The notes under the pieces are model-generated. The model was not told the origin of the DNA and made no database searches. It saw only the letters and a program-made list of their open reading frames with translations. Made by a program: the position numbers and the translations under genes. Of a DNA stretch of 64,000 bases, positions 24,020-34,137 are shown in pieces; position 1 is the first letter of the stretch, and the number at the start of each line of letters is the position of its first letter. This DNA is from Capsicum annuum (lineage: Eukaryota; Streptophyta; Magnoliopsida; Solanales; Solanaceae): the NCBI RefSeq assembly GCF_002878395.1, contig NC_061121.1:15714753-15778752 (forward strand). The letters run 5' to 3'.

Positions 24020-25406
24020 AAACCATTAGTAATAGCCATCCAAACCCAAGAAACTCTTGATATCTGATAGAAAGATTGGTCTAGGCTAGTTTCTCACTAC
24101 TTCAGTCATTTGAGGAGTAACCCTAATGCTATCACCGAAAACTCAATGACCAAGGAAATCTATTGATCTTAGCAAAAATTTGCACTTACTGAATTTGGCG
24201 AACAACTGATGGGCTCTGAGAGTCTCTAACACTAGTCTGAGATGGTTTATGTGATCACTTTATTATGAGAGTAGACAAGAATAACATTAATAAAAACTAT
24301 GATGAACATGTCCAAGTACTACTTTAACACACGATTCATCAAGTCCATTAATACTTCTAGGTCACTTGGAACACCAAATAAAATGACTATAAATTTGAAG
24401 TGACCATACCGAGTTCTGAAAACTATTTTTAGAATCTTACATTCTCTGACTTTGTGCTAATTATAGCCCGATCTGAGGTCTATATTAGAAAAGTAACTGG
24501 CAGCCTTAAGTTGGTCAAATAAGTCATCGATTGTGGGAAGTGGATACTTGTTCTTGACTGTGACTTTGTTCAACTGATGGTATTCAATTCTTAGAGAACC
24601 ATCTTTCTTATGCATGAATAGAATAGGAGCACCCTATGGGGAAACACTAGGCCTGATGAATCCCTTATCTAGGAGATCCTTTAACTGTTCTTTTAACTCT
24701 TTGAGTTCTGCTGGAGCCATTCTATATTATGGAGTAGAGATAGGCTGAATATCTAGATGAAGGTTATTCCAAAGTTAATTTCTCTCTCTCAAGAAAATCT
24801 AGGAATATCTTTGGGAAACATATCTAGAAATTATCATGCTACTAAAACTGACTCAAGATTAGGGGTCTCAAAACTAGAGTCTTTAACAAGAACGAGATGA
24901 TAGAGACATCCCTTGGATATTGTTTTTTTGCTCTAAGGTAGGAAACAAGATGACCTCTCAGAGCTAAAGTACTACTTGTCCATTCTAGGAAAGTTTTATT
25001 CTAGAACTATAAATAGATAACTTTGTTTCCATAATCAACTGAAGCATAGCATGAATGAAGCTAATCTATGCCAAGAATGATGTCAAAATTTGTGATCTCT
25101 AACACTATAGTCTGCTGAAGTAACTTTCTAAGATACCATAACTAAATAGTTCTTGTATACCCATTGGGATATGATAGACTTATCCACTGAGGTAGAGACC
25201 GAGAAGGGCTTTTCTATGATTTCAGGACTATCTCCGAAGTCAACATCTATATAAGGAGTTACAAAGGACAAAGAAGTGCCTGGGTCTATAAAAGCATAAA
25301 TGTGTAAATAATAAACTTATAATGTACCAGTGACCACATTAGAAGAATATTTATGATCTTATTGGGATTGAAATGCCCACTGGTGGCAATGGAAGCGGCA
25401 CCCTGA
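24020..25406 (-). pseudogene. K reverse transcriptase and protease remnant
   Basis: This continues K pol on the minus strand. From right to left: protease near 25300-25180, with IDPGTSLSFV so the catalytic Asp is kept; the linker; then the RT entry and fingers region about 24740-24560 ([10 protein letters not shown], then PWGAP-like and HKKDGS-like words) and the palm to 24020. Stops and small indels interrupt all frames. A1 cuts the gene at 25406 and it continues at 30833. Confidence 0.78.
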
Positions 25407-26523
25407 TGTGTGAGCAGATGCTAACATATTTGAGGCTTTTAACTATAAATAAATGTGAATCCTTAAGCAAATTTTGTTGTTTTTGATTATTTTTATTATT
25501 TTAATGCAGATACAAGTGATCGGGGAGAAAAATAAAGAAAAGAAGAATAAATCAGCTAAAATTTGGTGCGAATAAGCTAAAGTGTAGCTGACGCCATTTT
25601 TGAAGTGCCTTTAGACATGGGACAATCTATCAAAGTTTCCGTCAAGCTTAGACAGAACCTGAGGAGTTGAGATGAAATATGGCAACATTTTGGAAGCGCC
25701 GTCAAATCTGTGATGAGGCATCAAAATTGCCGTCAACCCAAAACAGATCATGCTGATTTCCAATACAAGTTTACTTTCAATTTCATTCAACATTATAAAT
25801 TAATGCTTTTAGTTATGAATTCAAATTGCATGCTTGTTTCATGCATCATGAGTAGCTAAACTCTTTTAACCTTGATTATGGAATCTAGGGTTAGGTCATG
25901 ATAAGGTGTTAAATGATCAAGGTTTAATAAGTATTAGGATTTCTTGATAATTCTGAGATTATAATTTATGTCTGTTGGTTGCAAACAATAGGTGTACCTA
26001 CTTTGGTTTGCTTGAGAAAGAAATCATAAACAGTAGGAAGTGAATTATCAACAGGGACTTGGAAAGGCTTTGTTTAATAATCAGCTCTGTAACAAGGTTG
26101 ATTAACCTGAGGTAAAATTTAGGAAGTTAGTTACGATTCCCTAAATCTGAGAGGATTAGGAAATTAGACGCTTGATAGGTTGAGAGATATTTGAGCATAC
26201 CATCGATAAAGATAGCTTTTCATACTAACCTTCATGAGAACCTTGAGTTATTTGTAGCATCTGTCATGTACCGTAAACCTTAGTGAACATAATTCTGGTT
26301 ATTCCATAAACTCTTGATTACCAACAATCACTTGTTTAACCATTAAAAACCCCCATTTTTTCTTTTCATGTCAATTATTTGAATTTAACTTGTATCTTTA
26401 GTTTTAAATTAATTTAATCGCTACTCACATTGTTCCCTGTGGATTCGACCCCGACTCCAAAGTTGGGTAAATATATTGACGATGATCGCCTTGTACTAAA
26501 TTGACATGTAAGTTGAGCATTAT
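25407..26523 (+). repeat. A1 5' LTR with internal deletion
   Basis: It matches the 3' LTR except that about 320 bp, corresponding to 29745-30067, are missing at about 25763. The first part has GCCGTCA motifs. The lost segment held most of that motif cluster and, judged by position, the promoter. Confidence 0.8.
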
Positions 26524-26529
26524 AAAAAA

Positions 26530-26548
26530 TGACGCCGTTGTCGGGGAC
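26530..26548 (+). other. A1 primer binding site (tRNA-Asp type)
   Basis: TGACGCCGTTGTCGGGGAC. The plant tRNA-Asp complement begins TGGCGCCGTTGCCGGGGA, so two bases differ. It distinguishes A1 from the Tekay elements in the window. Confidence 0.75.
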
Positions 26549-26696
26549 CAATTTGGCATATTAAGTTAGTTTAGAATTTTAGCTTACTTTCTTGAATTCA
26601 AACTTGTAAATATTTGTTTGTGATTTCCTTTGTTTCTTGTGTTAGGTAGATTTTCTTTATTTTTGTTTATTTCTTACTTTAGTATCATGGAATGAA

Positions 26697-27634
26697 TGTG
26701 AGTTTGATGGTTGGAAATCTTATCTGGATGATCCATGTCGATATTGTGATGGACCCCACTTTTGGAAAGATTGTAGATATGCTCCCCAGAGAGATATGTG
26801 TGCACCATCTCCATCCTACCGAGATTTAATTGTTCTTTATATGGTGGCCAAGATGGACATTGGAGTGATTGCCCAAATTCCCCCTCCCCCTATTGTGCTA
26901 ACCCAAGTTTTAGTTTTTCTTATGAGTATGACAGGTCTTATGGTCAATAAAAGAAAGAACGAAGCACTGGTAAGAGTGACATTAAAGCTATGCTTCAACT
27001 AATGTTGGTTTATATAGACACAATGAATGATATCATATATGACATACGTCAAGACATTAGGGAATTTAACAAGGGAAGAGAAAGGATAGAAGAGATGGAT
27101 ATCAAGGTCAATTATCCAAAAAACTTTTCTACATTATGTTTAGATGATATCTTGTCTGTGGAATTATTTAAAATAATGGAAGAGTGTAAGGATGAAGAGT
27201 AAGAATCCGATGTTGATGATGAGCTTGATGTTGAGCAATCCTCAGTGATTTCCCAACCAACCAAACCATTCATGAATGAAGATACCAAGGATGAGGAAAT
27301 GGTATTAGAGTCAAAAAAAGAAATCAAGCATAATCCTCATGAAGACTCTAGTCTATTTTGGGGTAAAAATACTAATAGGAAAGTTATTCCAAAATTGAGG
27401 GTTAGTCTTCATTTGAATCACTTTTTAACATTATGCTTAGTGGATGTGATGAAAGTCAAATCACCGAAGCAAATGATGAATTTTGAAAATAAGGAGGAAG
27501 ATTCTTACATTTTGGAGTTTGACCTTCCAAAAGGGTATATTACAACCCCAATATTGATGACCAAGGAGATTAAAGATCGATGTCCATTTAGTGGTTGTTT
27601 AAGATTCTCACCGTTGCCAAATGAGCCTACATAA
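26697..27634 (+). pseudogene. A1 putative gag-like ORF remnants with zinc-knuckle-like motif
   Basis: Three consecutive open pieces in different frames (to 27002, 26990-27202, 27245-27634). Near 26738 one frame reads CRYCDGPHFWKDC, a C-x2-C-x3-H-x4-C cluster like a nucleocapsid knuckle. About 90 bases on, another frame reads GGQDGHWSDCP, which looks like a second, frameshifted knuckle. The following pieces are acidic and lysine-rich with no domain I know. A decayed gag of a non-autonomous element is the simplest reading. There is no pol nearby. It could also be an accessory ORF. Function is unproven. Confidence 0.45.
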
Positions 27635-29386
27635 AAGTTTGATGCAAAATTGGGCAAGCAGTTCAAGTCTTCAAAGTGGTGTGATAGAACATTCCTCATC
27701 ATGCCCTTACATTTGCCCAACACACCCCGAAGATGTATTGATCAAAAGTTGGGCTGACATTTCAAATCCTCCAAATGAAGACATAAATAATTATTAATAA
27801 AGTATCTTGACGATGTCTGAGTAGTCAAGATAACTAAGTCGTGCTGCGATGTTAAACCGGGCGCTTCTTGGGAGGCAACCCAAGCTATTTTGTTTGTATT
27901 CGTAGTATGTGATTGACATCGGATCTTCGCACCCATGGTGCCACAGGTATGTTTCTAACTCTCTTATTTTGGTTTGACGCATTGGAGACATTGCATGATT
28001 TTAAGTTGAGGGTGGGGCTACTTGTGGGTGTTGATGTCCTCCGTAGGTTTTTATTGCCGTGCCTCTTTTCCCCGGAGTCTTGTTCCTAGTAGAGCCGACA
28101 TGTTTAGACGTATTGTTTTTGCGTTGTGATGTGTTGTGGTTAACTGGGAGAAAAATAAGTATCTACTGCAGTTGACATATTTTTGTTGAATTTCTAAGAA
28201 TGATAACTACCTCTCTAATTATCTGTGTTAACTGTGTGATGTGTTTCTATAATAATCATTGTTAACAATTGCATGAACCAGATAGGTAGTGGCTTGTGAT
28301 GTACCTTTGTGCGATGTGTGTGTGAGATACTACCTAGTTTTCTTTATGTGTTAATTCCAGACTTGCCCAGTTTTTCTTGCCTAGGTTGTTGGATAGGGGT
28401 TAAGAAAGGATCATAGGTCATTTTTTTTTATTTTGGTCCACTTTTAGCCTAAATGACCTTCCCAGTGTGCATGAGATCCCTTGACCCCTACTTTGAGCCT
28501 TAATTGCCTATTTCTTTTTGAGACACCTATCACCTTCACATTAACATTGTAATGAACCTGTTTTACGCTTGGTCCTCCTTAGATATTGTGTAGTTTGACT
28601 TAGGCAAACAACCTAAGTTGAGGGTGGCATGCATAGGGGTGCGTGATGCAAAATGAGTATGAAGAGAGGTAGAACAAGAGAAAAAAAGTTAGGTGCGGTG
28701 AAAAAAGAATAAGAAAAGAAAAAGCTGTGTAAAAGATGAGAAAAAGATAATTTGACTATTCAAAAGACTGCACCCATTTTGAGCACGTGTGATCAATAAA
28801 AGAGAGGAAGAGAAAAAGGTTAAGAAGTAAAACTCCAAGAGGTTAGTGTAGTGTCAAGGTGGCGTAGTCACTGTAAATACCCTTGAATATCACACTAGCC
28901 CCTAGCCTATATTACAAGCCCAAAAAAAGTCCTATAATGATCCTAGCTGACATGTCTGAAAACCTTGGCAATGAAAATAAGGGCAAGCCTATGACAAATG
29001 ACATACAATGATTGGAACTTTATTCTGAGAGTGACGATCTGTGGATTATCCCTATGTTAAACATTTCATATCTGATATGAGTGAGAAAGGGATTTCTTTG
29101 TTTTGAGGGCATACTAGGTATGTTACAAGTAGCTAAATTATTTGGGTAGTGAAATGTTGGTGCATGCATAATTGTGTTGTTGAATTTATGCCATATCTTG
29201 AGTCCTGTGTGTCACATTGTTGTTCTTTGATAGTATACACAGTTGAGTTAGAAATAGTTGACCTTGGAGAAAGTAAATTGTGTTTGAGCTTATGTGAATG
29301 AGTGACTGGCAATTGTACTTTGTATCTTCCTAAGTTATGTTTTGGTTGCTTGAGGACAAACAATTGTTTCAAGTTGAGGGTGTTGA
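27635..29386 (+). other. A1 non-coding 3' interior
   Basis: No coding recognised. It holds the perfect hairpin CTTGGGAGGCAACCCAAG (27867-27884), three copies of AAGTTGAGGGTG (28003, 28615, 29371), and a purine-rich stretch at about 28660-28840. The last AAGTTGAGGGTG, directly before the 3' LTR, is the probable polypurine primer. Confidence 0.6.
27867..27884 (+). other. Perfect hairpin in A1 3' interior
   Basis: CTTGGG, loop AGGCAA, CCCAAG. Six pairs without mismatch, in an otherwise decayed element. From memory a similar GGGAGGCAACCCA word recurs in Athila-type elements. Confidence 0.65.
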
Positions 29387-30832
29387 TGTGTGAGCAGATG
29401 CTAACACATTTGAGGCTTTAAACTCTAAATAATTGTGAAGCCTTAAGCAATTTTTGTTATTTTTGATTATTTTTATTGTTTTAATGCAGATACAAGTGAT
29501 CGGGGAGGAAACCAAGAAAATAAGAATAAATCAGCTGAAATCTGGTGTGAATAAGCTAAAGTGTAGCTGACACAATTTCTGAAGTGCCTTCAGACATGGG
29601 ACAGGCTGACAAAGTTGCCGTCAAGCTAAGACAGAACCTGAGGAGTTGAGATGAAATATGACGACGTTTTGGAAGTGCCGTCAAATCTGTGATAAGGCAT
29701 CAAAATTGTCGTCAACCCGAAACAGATCATGCTGATTTCCAGTAAAGACGTGACAATATTTTCTGAGTGCCGTCACATATTTGACACGCCGTCATATTTG
29801 CTGTCAGAAGAATCAGAAGATAACAATTCACAAGAATCTTTAATGACATCTTGCACATGCCATCAGACATCTAACACGCCGTCAAGATCGCCGTCGTTTA
29901 TTCTGAAGAGAAAACTAAAACGTTAATTTTTCTTTCCTTTTTTAGAATTAAGTATTTATAGAACTTTTAGGTTTTTGAGCATGAGGCATCTATTATTGAG
30001 GAAAACAGACGATATTCTTTCCTCCCTATCTCAAGAACAATATTTGAGTGTTTTGTCGTGTGATTCAAATACAAGCTCACTTTCAATTTATTCATCATTG
30101 TAAGTTAATCCTTTTAGTTATGAATTCAAATTGCATGCTTGTTTCATGTGTCATGAGTAGCTAAACTCTTTTAAGCTGGATTATGGAATCTAGGGTTAGG
30201 TCATGATAAGGTGTTAAATAATCAAGGTTTAATAAGTGTTAGCATTTCTTGATAATTCTGAGATTATAATTTATGTCTGTTGGTTGTAAACAATAGATGC
30301 ACCTACTTTAGTTTTCTTGGGAAAGAAATCATAGACATCAGGAAGTGAATTATCAACAGGGACTCGAAAAGGTTTAATAATCAGCGTTGTAATAAGGTTG
30401 ATTAACTTGAGGTAAAATCTGGGTAGTCAGTTGCGATTCCCTAAATTCGAGAGGATTAGGAAATTAGACGCTTGACTAGGTCGAGAGACATTTGAGCATA
30501 CCATTAATAAAGATAACTTGTCATCCTAACCACCGTGAGAACCTTGAGTTATTTGTAGCATCTGTCACAAACCGTAAACCCTAGTGAACATAATTCCAAT
30601 TATTCCATAAACTCTTGATTACCAACAATCACTTGTTCAACCATTAAAAACCCCCATTTTGTCTTTTCATGTCAATTATTTGAATTTAACTTGTAGCTTT
30701 AATTTCAAATTAGTTTAATCGCCACTCACATTGTTCCCTATAGATTCGACCCCAGCTCCAAAGTTGGGTAAATATATTGACGACGACCGCCTTGCACTAA
30801 ATTGATGTGTAAGTTGAGTGTTATCTTATACC
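29387..30832 (+). repeat. A1 3' LTR, full length
   Basis: About 1.44 kb. Positions 29560-29905 contain six exact GCCGTC words and several one-base variants (GTCGTC, GCTGTC, GCCATC, GCCTTC), each read as TGACGGC on the other strand. A start GTGTGAGC and an ATTCGACCCC-type word near the 3' end are shared with the 5' LTR. Confidence 0.78.
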
Positions 30833-31270
30833 GCTGAGATAGGTGACTGGATTGAGCTGGGGAATGATTATGCTGACTCTTCTAACCCATCCCAGGATAC
30901 TCTATAACCCTATAGTTTGGCTTGCCACATCTGAAATATATATCACTTCTATCTCTCTAGACATCTTGATGGTTTTTGCCGCACTTCTGGCAAAGAGGAT
31001 TTGTTCGGGCACTGCTAACACTACCATGAGATTTGGAGCCTGGTGTCCTATCCATATTACCATTTATGAATTTAGGCACCAGAGTAGTGGCTAAGGACAA
31101 AGTTGGAAATAAAGATTTTAGGTAGAACTGAGAATGATTACCTCCCTCTGACTTAGACTGAGTGAAGTTGAAGCTACCTATTCTAGCCCTCTTATTCTCC
31201 CTCTCTTTCTCCTTAGTCTTTTATTCATCTATCTGTTGAGTATGGACCATCAATATAGTGAATTCTATAT
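30833..31270 (-). pseudogene. K gag C-terminus with zinc knuckles
   Basis: On the minus strand from 31270 this is the end of gag, with the KEKERENK-type basic stretch, then the first knuckle CQKCGKNHQDV (about 31000-30960, Cys-Cys-His kept) and the second FRCGKPNY (first Cys read as Tyr, His read as Tyr). It joins the protease at 25406 once A1 is removed. It is cut at 31270 by B1, and the N-terminal half of K gag is not found in this window. Confidence 0.72.
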
Positions 31271-31704
31271 GTAAGACCCCGCAAAATCCTACATTGATAA
31301 TCAACTCTCTTAGACCCTAAAAGTTCTTTAGAAGGTCCAACACTTAGAATATTTTAGCTAAGAGTTCAACACTTGGCTTCATTTTAAGCCTCCAAATTTT
31401 GGAGATTTATTTGGAGACCTTCCTGACCTCCGTTCTTTGATTTTCGAGTTGCATTGTGATGGGGAAAGTCAATAGTACACTTGGGGAGTGTTTTAGAATT
31501 TTCGGAATCCATTTAGGACGTGTTTGTAATTCCAAAATAGTGAGTTGTCGCGATGGCCCCACGTCGTGAGGCCCAGTCAAGTTGATTAGGGGTCATGACG
31601 TGATGCCCAGTCAACTTGAATAGGGGTCGCCCTGTGATGCCTGGAGCAGTTCAGCCAAATTCTGTCACGAGTAATGTGTATAAAAGGGTCAACTTTCCCA
31701 TCCC

Positions 31705-31712
31705 TATATAAG
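31705..31712 (+). promoter_or_regulatory. B1 5' LTR TATA box
   Basis: TATATAAG, 434 bases into the LTR and 148 bases before the donor-like site. It is kept in the 3' LTR at 39548-39555. Probable start of the element RNA about 30 bases downstream. Confidence 0.65.
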
Positions 31713-32349
31713 TCAAAAACACATAATTTAGCCCCAATTAAACCAAATTACACTCAATTCTGTCACAATCCTCTCAAGAAAAATCTAGGGTTTCTCATAG
31801 AAGATTTAAGTTCAATAATTCTCCCTTTAATCTTTGTAGATTAATGAACTAAGGTATGCACAGTGTTCATTCATGGATTTCTTTCATCCATGAAGCCCAA
31901 GAATCCTTTTTTAAATTATATATCATGATATTTGTGTGGTGAATTGATGATGTTCATGTTGTTATGGTTGTATAACTACCAAGATTGAATCTTTACCACT
32001 TTTTAATGAAAAACATGTTAGTATAGGGTCGAAATTCATGCAATGGAGTTAAATGGTGGAATCATATTGTATTTAGTTGATGATCATACATATGCCCTAA
32101 ATTGTGCATACAAGGTGTTTGGTAAAAAGCCTAGTAAAATAGAAATCATGTATAGTGTGACTCAATTGTTGTTTAAATGCTAAATGTGTGCTATTTACTC
32201 ATGTTTAACATGACTCCCATGTTATTGATTATGTATTTTGCTTGTTTGATGAAATGTTCATGATATTAGAAGCATGTAAGAAAGCCACGATTATGTGCTC
32301 CCATATCCAAGTATTATATTAAACAATCAAGTGCCTCAAGAGATATTCC

Positions 32350-32351
<2 letters not shown>

Positions 32352-32380
<29 letters not shown>
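32352..32380. repeat. (AT)n microsatellite in B1 5' LTR
   Basis: Uninterrupted AT dinucleotides. The corresponding place in the 3' LTR is exactly where homology is broken at 40191. Confidence 0.95.
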
Positions 32381-32383
<3 letters not shown>

Positions 32384-32994
32384 TTGTGGACTCTAGTCAT
32401 GTGTTCAACAGTGTCAAGTTGTGTCAGTTTCATTCTATCGAGTCTTGGGGGTACTTGTACCCGAAAAATATAGCTGTGTGCCAAGAGATAGTGTCATGTT
32501 TTCACCATATCCTTATTCGGGCCATGATCTATAGAAATCAGTCAGTCATGTGACTCAGGAAAGCTTAGTAATTCAGTAGACCCAGTAATCTCATGAACAC
32601 AGTCAGTGATCAGATATCAGTAGTATTTCGTCAGTCAACAGAATTCAGTATACTCAGTCCATGTTCAGTTCAGTAAATCCTGTTCAGTATCTATTCATAT
32701 GGGAATAGGAGTTAGCACTAAGTGAGCCCAAATATGGGAACTCACCTTTCATTTAGAGAGTGTGATTCTTAGAAGCAATCCTTGCATTCTAGAACTACGT
32801 AGCCAGCGTAGGTTGAGATATCATAGCCTATTATATATGGGTAGATGAGGTGGTTTAACCTATTATAACATGGTTCCCACCATTCTCATTAGAGTAACCT
32901 ATTATATGAGGGTCACTCGCAGTTGTCCTTACCAATGGCACGATATTGGATCCCAGCTCAGCTATTATAGCACCTATGGGGCATGTCAGTTAGA

Positions 32995-33235
32995 TGACTA
33001 TTTCCTACAGTTTCAGTTATAGAATCAGGACAGTCAAATATAGTCAATCAGTCTCAGTAATAGAACTCAAATAGTTCTACAAAAATTCAGGACTGTCAAA
33101 TACAATATACTCAGAACAGTATGAAACTCAGCTAGTTCCATCAGATTCAGTTCTGTCATATACAGTCAACTTAGAATAGTAATAAGCTCAGCCAGCTTCT
33201 TCAGATTTAGGACTGTCAGATATAGTCACTCATGT
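32995..33235 (+). repeat. LTR tandem repeats with dyad symmetry
   Basis: Three to four imperfect units of about 65-75 bp. Each has GGACTGTCA followed by ATA(C/T)AGTCA, and a CTCAGCTAGTTCC-like arm. The equivalents in minus-strand elements are at 11345-11515, 18725-18900, 48005-48095, 54990-55140 and 60520-60975. Confidence 0.75.
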
Positions 33236-33919
33236 TATCCGTTATACCATTCATCGATATCCCATGTTATCAGTATTCAGATTTAGTAATTCAAGTTATC
33301 ACGATATCAGTGTCAGTTATTATGTTTCATGCACATATTGCCATGCTCATGATAGTTAGTCTATTATTATTATTGTTCATGCATATGAACCCCATGCATT
33401 CATCCTACCCCACTTGTATACCAGTACATTCTAATGTACTGACGTATTTAGCTATGGTGTTTTACTTTATGCCATAGGTTTCAATACACGAGCTCCAGAA
33501 CATCAGTAGCATTCCAGATCAGCAGTCAGAGTTAGCAGTGAGTCCTCATCCTTCGAGGACATAGTTATTTTTAGTATTTCATTATCTTATTTTCAATAGT
33601 TGAAGTTATTTGGGGACATGTCCCATTATCTCCTTATTCAGATAATTTAGTCAGTTAGAGTCTTTCCAGACTATAGTATGTTTAGACAGTTAGTTATCTT
33701 AGTTGTTTTGGGTATTTCATACCCCATCTATATGTTATGATTTTTCAGATCTTAAGTTACAGTTTTGAACCTTATGTCCTTTCAGTTCATATTTCCATAT
33801 TATTCTGTATATTATGCATTATATAGGTACAAATATCAGTCATGGGTTAGCTTGTGGTCCTTCGGGGGTCATGAGCACCGTGTAGGGTTTCGGGTACCAA
33901 ATTTGGGGTGTTACAAACT

Positions 33920-33931
33920 TGGTATCAGAGC
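33920..33931 (+). other. B1 primer binding site
   Basis: TGGTATCAGAGC, initiator-Met type, four bases after the LTR end. Confidence 0.9.
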
Positions 33932-34137
33932 ATAAGGTTCAATAGTATCCTAGGAAATCTAAAACCCGTATCTAGTAGAGTCTTGTACATGGCTGTGTTG
34001 CACGTCATATTTATGTACAGGAGGCTATAAGATATTTAGGAACAGTTTCCCTTCTTTCAGAACTTATGTCATGCTAGTGAGCATAATCTTAAGTCAATCT
34101 CTCAGTCTAATCCATTTCTCCCTTTCTTCTATAGAAC

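Larger units (their letters stand above)
25407..30832 (+). mobile_element. A1, Athila-like non-autonomous LTR element
   Basis: LTRs start TGTGTGAGC at 25407 and 29387. The primer site TGACGCCGTTGTCGGGGAC follows the first LTR; it matches the tRNA-Asp primer site used by Athila elements except at two positions. No RT, integrase or protease was found in the 2.86-kb interior. Flanks CCTGA (25402-25406) and GCTGA (30833-30837) fit a 5-bp duplication with one change. It lies in the protease/gag junction of K. The exact right end is uncertain by a few bases because the terminal CA has decayed. Confidence 0.75.
31271..33915 (+). repeat. B1 5' LTR
   Basis: 2645 bp, TGTAAGACCCC to GGGGTGTTACA. In order: GC-rich block 31535-31655 with repeated GTCGCGATGGCCC / GTGATGCC-like units; TATA box 31705-31712; donor-like AAG|GTATGC at 31853/31854; (AT)n at 32352-32380; tandem dyad repeats with GGACTGTCA at about 32995-33235. 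Confidence 0.92.
31854..34134 (+). other. Predicted leader intron of B1
   Basis: AAG|GTATGC at 31853/31854 is a good plant donor. The 3' side has CTAAT with the branch-like A at 34110, then TCCATTTCTCCCTTTCTTC, then TATAG ending at 34134, with gag ATG four bases on. The predicted intron (2281 bp) would remove the rest of the LTR, the tandem repeats and the primer site. Based on motifs and conservation among copies. No RNA evidence. Confidence 0.55.

Noticed and set aside
32995..33235. LTR dyad repeats as a CRISPR array
   Set aside because: Units are imperfect, with no constant repeat and unique spacers, and the context is a plant retroelement.
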